From the NCBI GenBank assembly GCA_903845065.1, contig CAIMWH010000014.1, positions 1 through 42,747 on the forward strand: a DNA stretch of 42,747 nt, written 5' to 3'. A model generated the notes under the pieces. The model made no database searches. It saw only the letters and a program-made list of their open reading frames with translations, and was not told the origin of the DNA. This document shows, in pieces, positions 9,801-15,434 of the stretch. How positions within the stretch are numbered: the first letter of the stretch is position 1; each line of letters starts with the position of its first letter. The stretch is from an uncultured Rhodospirillales bacterium. GTDB lineage: Bacteria > Pseudomonadota > Alphaproteobacteria > Acetobacterales > Acetobacteraceae. The position numbers were made by a program, and so were the translations under genes.

Positions 9801-10391
9801 GAGGGCTTCCTCGATGGTGCGGCCGGTGACGAACTGCTCGCCCATCATGCGCATCGCCATGTCCACCCCGCCGCGGATGAGTGGTTCGCCGCCGCGGGCG
9901 AGCAGGCGGGTGAGGGCGGAGGCGAGGCGGGTTTCGTTGACGCTCTGCACCAGGCGGCCGGTGACGACGAGGCCCCAGGTGGCGGCGTTGACGAACAGCG
10001 ACGGGCTGTGGCCGACATGGGCGCGCCAGTCTCCGCCCGCGAGTTTGTCGCGGATCAGGGCATCGCGGGTGGCGCGGTCGGGGATGCGCAGGAGGGCCTC
10101 GGCGAGGCACATCAGGGCGACGCCTTCCTGGCTCGAGAGGGCGTATTCCTGGATCAGACCGTCCACCGCGCCACCGCTTTTCTTGGCGCGCAGGGCTTCG
10201 ACGAGGGAGCGCGCCCGGGCTTCGGCGGCGGCGGCCTGCTCGGGGGGAAGGGTGGCGGCGGCGAGCAACGGCGGCAGGCAGGTGGCCTCGGGGCGGCGGC
10301 AGGCGGCGGTGATGGCGCCGCGCAGGGCGCTTCGGGGCGGGACCGCGTGGGCGAGGGCGGCAAATGGGGGCTCAAATGGGTCGGTGGGCAT
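6897..10391 (-). CDS. putA: Bifunctional proline dehydrogenase / L-glutamate-gamma-semialdehyde dehydrogenase PutA (type B)
   Basis: 1164 residues catalysing both steps of proline oxidation to glutamate. The FAD-dependent PRODH barrel shows GFRYSYDMLGEAALT and the signature KGAYWDSEIKRAQ. The NAD-dependent aldehyde dehydrogenase shows CISPWNFPLAIFTGQ, the glutamate in IAETGGMNALVVDSS and the catalytic cysteine in SAGQRCSALRV. A C-terminal extension ends in ISTNTAAAGGNATLMAMS, the tail motif of type B PutAs, whose extra domain caps the substrate tunnel. No ribbon-helix-helix DNA-binding domain is present, so it should not autoregulate like E. coli PutA. The start is set at ATG 10391 because GGAGGT lies 4-5 nt upstream. 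The open frame runs to 10613 but that extension is not protein-like. Divergent from the molybdoenzyme gene (133-bp gap). Confidence 0.95.
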   Translation of the reverse strand: MPTDPFEPPFAALAHAVPPRSALRGAITAACRRPEATCLPPLLAAATLPPEQAAAAEARARSLVEALRAKKSGGAVDGLIQEYALSSQEGVALMCLAEALLRIPDRATRDALIRDKLAGGDWRAHVGHSPSLFVNAATWGLVVTGRLVQSVNETRLASALTRLLARGGEPLIRGGVDMAMRMMGEQFVTGRTIEEALARARRMEVRGFRYSYDMLGEAALTAADAARYLGEYETAIHAIGRASAGRGIVGGPGISIKLSALHPRYTRAKRDRVMAELLPRLRHLAALARGYDLGLNIDAEEADRLDLSLDLLEALCLDPTLAGWNGIGFVVQAYQKRAPFVIDWLIDLARRSGHRLMVRLVKGAYWDSEIKRAQIDGLDGFPVFTRKLHTDVSYLACARKLLDAPDAAFSQFATHNAQTLAAVMEMAGSDFAPSRYEFQCLHGMGEPLYEEVVGPDKLARPCRVYAPVGTHETLLAYLVRRLLENGANSSFVNRIADPDVPVEALIADPVAEVRAMTPIGAPHPGIALPAELFGATRRNSKGLDLASERVLQELPGWLADRGPWHAGGDGPGRAVLNPADRRDEVGTVVEMTVAEVTAAVGHAAGSPWGAMDPTARAAVLLRAADAFEARRGALLGLLVREAGKTLPNAVSEVREAVDFLRFYASEALHRLTPASRPLGPVACISPWNFPLAIFTGQVAAALAAGNPVLAKPAEETPLVAAEAVRLLHEAGVPPDALHLIPGAGDIGAALVADARVRGVVFTGSTEVARLIQRALAERLNPDGTPVPLIAETGGMNALVVDSSALAEQVVVDVIASAFDSAGQRCSALRVLCLQDDIAEHTLAMLRGAMRELEIGRPDRLDIDVGPVISATAQAMLEAHIAAMRARGNAVEAFGLPDAARHGSFVAPTLIEIGSIAEIGREVFGPVLHVLRFHRDGLDILIDAINATGYGLTFGLHTRIEETAARVTARVRAGNLYINRNIIGAVVGVQPFGGRGLSGTGPKAGGPLYLSRLLSAGAPALPESGELAGPAGEQNRYIVAPRGNIAAISTMAEALRRQCAAIRATGNVAVVARDHPGIGGAADTDIVLAEDPLALPDLHGVLFDGPRAALRDLAIRLAERPGAILPLHVLADGQQEYRLEGLVEEQAISTNTAAAGGNATLMAMS

Positions 10392-10524
10392 GGGGACCTC
10401 CAACGTGAGCGTAGCGGATGCGGTGGGCCAATTCGAGGGTGCCGGCGTAGACCAGCGCGCAAAGGGCGCTGCGTGAAGGCAGGGTGTGCTAAAAGAGATG
10501 TCAAAGAACTGGGGGATTCCGATC

Positions 10525-12564
10525 ATGGCCACCACCGAACACGCCACCGTCTGCACGCTCGATTGTCCGGACACCTGCAGCCTGACGGTGACGGTGGATG
10601 ACGGGCGGATCATGAAGGTTCGCGGTTCCCAGGCGCTCGGCTACACGGACGGGGTGATCTGCAACAAGGTGGCGCACCACACCGGTGAATTCGTGCATGG
10701 CGCCGGGCGCATCCTGCATCCGATGCGCCGGGTGGGACCGCGCGGGTCCGGCCGGTTCGAGCGGATCGGGTGGGATGCGGCGCTGGATATCATTCATGCG
10801 CGGGTGAGCGCGGTGATCGCGCAATGGGGGCCGCAGGCGGTGGCGCCGCTGAACTATGCCGGGCCGCATGGGATGCTGGCGGGCGATAGCATGTCGATGC
10901 GGTTCTTCCATAAGCTGGGGGCGAGCCTGCTGTTCCGGCGTTCCATGTGCGGCGGGGTGCGCAGCGAGGCCTGGAGCGGGACGTATGGGGCGGTGCCGGG
11001 GATCGGGCCGGAGGCGGCGGGTGCGGCGGCGCTGAATGTGGTGTGGGGCAACAACGCGACGGTGACCAACCTGCATCTGGTGCGCCAGGTCAGGGCGGCG
11101 AAGCGGCTGGGCGGCAAGCTGGTGGTAATCGATCCGATGCGCAGCAAGATCGCGGAGCAGGCTGATCTGCACGTGGCGCTGCTGCCGGGCACGGATGTGG
11201 TGCTGGGGTTCGCGCTGGCGGTCGAGCTGGAGCGGATCGGGGCGCATGATCTCGATTTCATCGGCCGGCATGTGGCGGGGTACGAGGCGTTCATGGCGGC
11301 GGCGCGGGCGTGGCCGGTGGAGCTGGCGGCGGTGACGTGTGGGGTGCCGGCCGAGCAGATCCGCACGCTGGCGGCGTGGATGGCGGCGGCCGATCCGCTG
11401 GTGGTGGCGCCGGGGAACGGGCTGGAGCGCGGGCGCAATGGCGGCAGCGGGTTGCGGGCGGCGATTGCGTTGCCGGCGTTGCTCGGCAAGCTCGATGCGC
11501 GCAATGGGCTGGTGTTGGGGGCGGGATCGACGTTCCCGCGCGCGCCGGGGCTGACGCGGCCGGACCTGCTGCCGGCGGGGACGCGGACCCTGAATATCCT
11601 CGATATCGGGCGGCATCTGGAAAGCGATGACATCGCGCCGCCGCTGCGGGCGCTGTTCATCTACAACCACAACCCGATCGTGGTGCATCCCGACCAGAAC
11701 CGGCTGCGGCGCGGACTGGAGCGGGAGGATGTGTTCTCCGTCGGCATCGAGGTGTCGATGACGGAGAGCATGGCGTATTGCGACGTGGTGCTGCCGGCGG
11801 CTTCGCAGTTCGAGTACGACGATATCTATGGCTCGTATGGGCACCATTGGTTGCAGCGGGCGCAGCCGGTGATCGCCCCGCTGGGCGAGGCGTTGCCGAA
11901 TACCGAGATTTTCCGCCGGCTGGCGGCGCGGTTCGGGTTAACCGATGCATGCTTTGCCGTGGATGACCTGGCGCTGATGGACGAGGCGCTGAATGGTGCG
12001 GATGCGCGGCTGAAGGGCGTGCGGCCGAGCGCGTTGCCGGTGGGCACGGCGATGCGGATGACGGCGCCTGATGGCAAGGCGCTGGCGCTGTTCGACAATG
12101 TGATGCCGGGGACCCCTTCGGGGAAGATCGAGCTGGTGTCGGACGTGCTGGCATCGCGGTGGGGCGCGCATGCGCGGGTGCCGGAATTCCGGCCGAGCGG
12201 GGCGGTGTTGCCGCTGGCGTTGATTTCGCCGGCTTCGGACAAGCGGATTTCCTCGACGTTGCTGGGGGCCGGTGGCGGGGTGGGGGATGCGCCGGCGTTG
12301 TGGATGCATCCGCGCGATGCTGCGGCGCGCGGGTTGGATGGGGCGAAGGAGGTTCGGGTGTTCAATGACCTCGGCATGGTGATCCTGCCGCTGCGGATCA
12401 CCGACGCGGTGCCGCCGGGGGTGGTGGCGTCCGAGAAGGGCGCCTGGCTGGCGACCAGCCGCACCGGGCAGACCATCAGCGCGCTGGTTTCGGCGGATGC
12501 GCGGGCGGATTTGTCGGAGGGCGCCTGCTACAACGATACCACCGTCGAGGTGGCCGCCGCGTAG
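10525..12564 (+). CDS. Molybdopterin-dependent oxidoreductase with N-terminal [4Fe-4S] motif
   Basis: 679 residues of the bis-MGD (DMSO reductase) family. The N-terminal motif is C10-x3-C14-x3-C18-x27-C46 (VCTLDCPDTCSL ... VICNK), which binds a [4Fe-4S] cluster. MGD-binding segments follow: VWGNNATVTNLH, VVIDPMRSKIAEQADLHVAL, PGTDVVLGFALA, YNHNPIVVHPDQN and a C-terminal molydop-binding domain (HPRDAAARGL, FNDLGMV). No Tat signal is present, so the enzyme is cytoplasmic. The Mo ligand is not certain, and the physiological substrate cannot be inferred. ATG 10525 is chosen for its GGGGGA site, with in-frame ATGs at 10486 and 10501 as alternatives. Its stop is one base from that of the convergent PLP enzyme. 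Confidence 0.88.
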   Translation: MATTEHATVCTLDCPDTCSLTVTVDDGRIMKVRGSQALGYTDGVICNKVAHHTGEFVHGAGRILHPMRRVGPRGSGRFERIGWDAALDIIHARVSAVIAQWGPQAVAPLNYAGPHGMLAGDSMSMRFFHKLGASLLFRRSMCGGVRSEAWSGTYGAVPGIGPEAAGAAALNVVWGNNATVTNLHLVRQVRAAKRLGGKLVVIDPMRSKIAEQADLHVALLPGTDVVLGFALAVELERIGAHDLDFIGRHVAGYEAFMAAARAWPVELAAVTCGVPAEQIRTLAAWMAAADPLVVAPGNGLERGRNGGSGLRAAIALPALLGKLDARNGLVLGAGSTFPRAPGLTRPDLLPAGTRTLNILDIGRHLESDDIAPPLRALFIYNHNPIVVHPDQNRLRRGLEREDVFSVGIEVSMTESMAYCDVVLPAASQFEYDDIYGSYGHHWLQRAQPVIAPLGEALPNTEIFRRLAARFGLTDACFAVDDLALMDEALNGADARLKGVRPSALPVGTAMRMTAPDGKALALFDNVMPGTPSGKIELVSDVLASRWGAHARVPEFRPSGAVLPLALISPASDKRISSTLLGAGGGVGDAPALWMHPRDAAARGLDGAKEVRVFNDLGMVILPLRITDAVPPGVVASEKGAWLATSRTGQTISALVSADARADLSEGACYNDTTVEVAAA

Positions 12565-12565
12565 G

Positions 12566-13474
12566 CTACTTGCTGAGGTATTTCATCCCGGCATCGCACA
12601 TGATGGTCACGATGGTGGCGCCGGGGGCGAGGTGTTCGGCCAGGCGCAGGGCGGCGATGACGTTGCAGCCGGTGGAGGTGCCGGCGAAGACGCCTTCCTC
12701 GCGGGCCAGGCGGTCGGCCATCGCCTTGGCGTCGGCGGTGGAGACCTGTTCGATGCGGTTGACGACCGCGGGGCGCCACAGTGGCACGACGAAGCCGGCG
12801 CCCATGCCGTCGATGCCGTGGGAGCCGGTTGGGCCGCCGGAGAGCACGGCGGATTCGGCGGGTTCCACGGCCACCACCTGAAGCGCGGGCACGCTGCGGC
12901 GGAGGGCCTCGGCGGTGCCGCGCAGGGAGGCGGCGGTGCCGACGCTCTGGACGAAGCCGTCGATGCGGCCGCCGGTCTGGTGGAGGATTTCGGCGGCCAT
13001 GCGGTCATAGGCGGCCATCTGGTCGGTGTTGTTCATCTGGTCCGTCCAGACGGCGCCGGTGTCCGCGGCGATGACGCGGGCGGCCTCGATCATGTCGCGG
13101 GTCAGTTGGGCGGTCATGCGGCCGTTGGCGCTGGGGATGATTTTGAGGTCGGCGCCGAGGCGGCGCATGTGTTCGAGTTTTTCGCGGGCGAAGGCGTCCG
13201 AGGTGACGATGTGGAGGGGGTATCCCTTCACGGCGCAGACGAGGGCGAGCGACACGCCGGTGCTGCCGCCGGTGAATTCCACCACCGCGCCGCCGGGTCG
13301 CAGGCGGCCGTCGGCTTCGGCGGCTTCAATCATGGCCAGCGCCATGCGGTCCTTCATGGAGCCGGTGGGGTTTTCGCTTTCCAGCTTGAGCAGGATGCGG
13401 GCGCCGTTGGCGGGCACGACGCGGCGCAGGGCGAGGAGGGTGGTGTTGCCGATGGTGTCGAGGATGGTGGTCAT
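12566..13474 (-). CDS. Cysteine-synthase-like PLP-dependent enzyme (beta family, fold II)
   Basis: 302 residues resembling CysK/CysM. The PLP lysine is in ENPTGSMKDRMA (Lys41). The glycine-rich phosphate loop is QSVGTAASLRGT rather than the usual GTGGT. The substrate-carboxylate loop is TGGSTGVS, where canonical O-acetylserine sulfhydrylases have TSGNTGI. The C-terminus is CDAGMKYLSK. These differences place it in a divergent subgroup whose substrate may not be O-acetylserine. The ATG at 13474 has GGAGATC before it. It is divergent from a MarR gene across an AT-rich dyad that could control both. A CysO-like sulfur carrier lies 0.5 kb away on the same strand, which raises a carrier-dependent cysteine synthase as a hypothesis. 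Confidence 0.82.
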   Translation of the reverse strand: MTTILDTIGNTTLLALRRVVPANGARILLKLESENPTGSMKDRMALAMIEAAEADGRLRPGGAVVEFTGGSTGVSLALVCAVKGYPLHIVTSDAFAREKLEHMRRLGADLKIIPSANGRMTAQLTRDMIEAARVIAADTGAVWTDQMNNTDQMAAYDRMAAEILHQTGGRIDGFVQSVGTAASLRGTAEALRRSVPALQVVAVEPAESAVLSGGPTGSHGIDGMGAGFVVPLWRPAVVNRIEQVSTADAKAMADRLAREEGVFAGTSTGCNVIAALRLAEHLAPGATIVTIMCDAGMKYLSK

Positions 13475-13500
13475 GGCGATCTCCGGTTTCCATGCAGCTA

Positions 13501-13527
13501 CATAAGTTGTATATGCATATAACTATG
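13501..13527. promoter_or_regulatory. AT-rich dyad, probable MarR operator in the divergent promoter region
   Basis: Within very GC-rich DNA, 13510-13521 is a perfect 12-bp palindrome TATATGCATATA. It is flanked by imperfect AGTT/AACT and CATA/TATG arms, giving a 27-bp dyad of the kind MarR dimers bind. It lies between the divergent PLP-enzyme and MarR genes and touches the likely MarR start codon. Binding here would block both promoters. Autoregulation is inferred from position and symmetry only. Confidence 0.6.
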
Positions 13528-13983
13528 AGCACCCCAAGACAACCTCCGAAGACCCTTTTGGCCGATGCGCACGCGGCGGTGGAGGGGTGCGTGGGGTGGA
13601 ACAGCCGGATCGCGGCGCGCCTGGTATCGCAGTTTCTCGACCGGGAGTTGGCGGGGCTGGGGCTAAGCGCGGCTCAGCTTGGGTTGATGGCGCAGATTGC
13701 CATCGGGGCAGACGACACGCTGGGGGCGCTGGCGGTGCGGACGGGGCTGGACCAGTCGACACTGTCGCGCAACCTGCGGACGCTGGAGGCGGCCGGGCTG
13801 GTGGAGATCACCATCGTGGAGGCCGATCAGCGCCGCCGTGCGGTGTGGTTGACCGAGACGGGCGCGCGGCGGCTGGAGGCGGCGTTGCCGGTGTGGCGGG
13901 CGGCGCAGGCGCGGGTGGCGGAGGTGGTGTCGCGGGACCTGGCGCGGGACCTGGCGCGGCAGGCCGAGGCGCTGCCGCGCTAG
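13525..13983 (+). CDS. MarR-family transcriptional regulator
   Basis: 152 residues with a winged helix-turn-helix. Helix region LSAAQLGLMAQIAIGADDTL is followed by the recognition helix DQSTLSRNLRTLEAAGLVE and the wing IVEADQRRRAVWLTETGARR, all diagnostic of MarR/SlyA proteins. These act as dimers released from DNA by small ligands or oxidation. The start is uncertain: ATG 13525 gives a normal N-terminus (MSTPRQPP) but sits 3 bp after the palindrome with no ribosome site, suggesting a leaderless message. In-frame ATGs at 13492 and 13513 would read through the dyad. Its stop overlaps the convergent MoaD-like gene by 4 bp. The likely target is the divergent PLP enzyme. Confidence 0.88.
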   Translation: MSTPRQPPKTLLADAHAAVEGCVGWNSRIAARLVSQFLDRELAGLGLSAAQLGLMAQIAIGADDTLGALAVRTGLDQSTLSRNLRTLEAAGLVEITIVEADQRRRAVWLTETGARRLEAALPVWRAAQARVAEVVSRDLARDLARQAEALPR

Positions 13984-14246
13984 CCGCCCGACAGGGCACC
14001 GACGATGTAGACCTGGTCGCCGGAGTTCACCGGGGTGGCGAGGTCCCGGGCGTCATCGTTGTTGAGGAAGCAGCGCATGTGGCGGCGCATGCGGTCCTGT
14101 TCGTCGACGATGCGGAAGCGGATGCCAGGGAACTGGCGGTCAAGGTCGGTCAGCACGCCGCCGAGGGTGGTGCCGCTGGCACGCAGGGTGGCGGCGCCGG
14201 CGGTGTAGGTGTGGAGCAGTCCGGCGAGGCGGACCTCGACGGTCAT
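13980..14246 (-). CDS. Ubiquitin-like sulfur-carrier protein (MoaD/ThiS/CysO-like)
   Basis: 88 residues ending in the diglycine ALSGG that such carriers need for C-terminal adenylation and thiocarboxylate formation. The beta-grasp pattern is clear: VRLAGLLHTYTAGAATLRAS, TLGGVLTDLDRQFPGI, FLNNDDARD, then SGDQVYIVGALSGG. It recalls the mycobacterial carrier CysO (TLGAVISDLE, VNDEDVR, DSVTILPAVAGG, from memory) more than MoaD of molybdopterin synthase, and no moaE is nearby. The ATG overlaps the stop of the Asp-box propeller gene by 4 bp (14243-14246), so the two are translationally coupled. It should accept sulfur after activation by an E1-like (MoeB/ThiF) enzyme not present in the window. Confidence 0.82.
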   Translation of the reverse strand: MTVEVRLAGLLHTYTAGAATLRASGTTLGGVLTDLDRQFPGIRFRIVDEQDRMRRHMRCFLNNDDARDLATPVNSGDQVYIVGALSGG

Positions 14247-15364
14247 ATCTCGGCGGCTTCCACCGCGTAGATCTCGGGCAGGTGGCGGGCGATGGTGCGC
14301 CAGGAGGTGCCTTCGTCGCGGCTGGCCCAGAGTTCGCCGGAGGTGGTGCCAAAATAAAGGCCCACCGGATCGAGCGTGTCGGTGGCCATGGCTTGGCGTT
14401 TCACCGTGAGCCAGGCGTGATGGGGCGGCAGGCCGCGGTCCTGGCGGGTCCAGGTGGTGCCGGCATCGCGGGTGGCGTAGACCGCGGGTCGGCCGTCGGG
14501 GCTGGTGCGCGGCCAGACCGTGGTGCCGTCCATCGGGAAGACCCAGGCGGTGTCAGGGTCCCGCGGGTGGAGCGCGAGGGGAAGGCCGATGTCACCGATG
14601 TCGCGCGGCATGTTGTCGCCGATGCGGACCCAGCGATCATCCGGGCGATCCATCCGGTAGATGCCGCAGTGGTTCTGCTGGTAGAGCCGGTCGGGGCGGA
14701 GCGGGTGCAGAGCGACGCAATGCGGGTCCTGGCCGAATTCGCGGTCGGCGTCAGGGAAGAACTCGGCTTTCGAGCCGGTGTTGAAGGGCCGCCAGGTGGC
14801 GCCCTGGTCATCGGTGGCGAATACGCCGCCGCTGGACATGCCGACATACATGCGGTTGCGGTCGCGCGGATCGATCAGCACGGAATGCAGCTTGGGGCCA
14901 TCGGGCGTGCCGTCCTGCTCGCCGCCGGACCAGGTGTTGAGCATGGGGTGGGCATTGAGACCGGCGACGCCTTCCCAGGTCTTGCCGTGGTCCTCAGAGC
15001 GGAACAGGCCCTGCGGCGAGGTGCCGGCATACCAGACGCCGGGTTCGCTGGCATGGCCGGGGGTCAGCCAGAACACGTGGTCGACGGCGCGGCCGCTGCC
15101 TTTGGCGAATTGCGGCGGATGGGCGGCTTCCTGCCAGGTGGCGCCGTGATCGGTGCTGCGGAACACCGTGGGGCCGAGGTGGCCGGTGCTGACGGCCATC
15201 AGCAGCGTCTGGCGGTCCCGTGGGTCAAGCATGGCGTGATGGACGATGTGTCCGAGGAAGTGTGGGCCGTCGAGGGTGAAGCGTGTGCGGGCGGCGCCGG
15301 CATGCAGGATGAAGGCGCCCTTGCGGGTGGCAACGAGAAGCCGCAGTCGCGAACGTATCGCCAT
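14243..15364 (-). CDS. Asp-box (BNR/sialidase-like) beta-propeller protein
   Basis: 373 residues built from repeated Asp-box hairpins: STDHGATW (about residue 70), SEDHGKTW (about 123), TDDQGATW (about 184), TRDAGTTW (about 302) and SRDEGTSW (about 348). This indicates a six- or seven-bladed propeller like the VPS10/sialidase fold. No signal peptide is seen and the catalytic arginine triad and Asp/Tyr/Glu set of true sialidases is not evident, so annotation as a sialidase would be misleading. A 70-bp gap separates it from the DUF4139 gene upstream. It overlaps the sulfur-carrier gene by 4 bp, a coupling that suggests joint function. I recall this pairing in other bacteria but cannot verify that here. 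Confidence 0.82.
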   Translation of the reverse strand: MAIRSRLRLLVATRKGAFILHAGAARTRFTLDGPHFLGHIVHHAMLDPRDRQTLLMAVSTGHLGPTVFRSTDHGATWQEAAHPPQFAKGSGRAVDHVFWLTPGHASEPGVWYAGTSPQGLFRSEDHGKTWEGVAGLNAHPMLNTWSGGEQDGTPDGPKLHSVLIDPRDRNRMYVGMSSGGVFATDDQGATWRPFNTGSKAEFFPDADREFGQDPHCVALHPLRPDRLYQQNHCGIYRMDRPDDRWVRIGDNMPRDIGDIGLPLALHPRDPDTAWVFPMDGTTVWPRTSPDGRPAVYATRDAGTTWTRQDRGLPPHHAWLTVKRQAMATDTLDPVGLYFGTTSGELWASRDEGTSWRTIARHLPEIYAVEAAEI

Positions 15365-15434
15365 GTCCGTGTTCCCCAGTTTTTCGCCAGTGTTTCCCGG
15401 TTCCAGGGGAGCCTAGCGCAGCGCGGGCGGGGGG

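Noticed and set aside
6705-10601. 1298-codon open frame on the plus strand opposite putA
   Set aside because: High GC makes antisense frames stay open. Its translation is low-complexity (Gly/Ala/Arg/His-rich) with no domains, while the minus strand holds an unmistakable PutA.
10392-10613. N-terminal extension of PutA up to 10613
   Set aside because: The added residues are not protein-like, overlap the divergent molybdoenzyme start, and a strong ribosome site precedes ATG 10391.
14243-15364. Sialidase (exo-alpha-sialidase) activity for the Asp-box protein
   Set aside because: Asp-boxes are structural. The arginine triad and catalytic residues of sialidases are not evident and there is no export signal.
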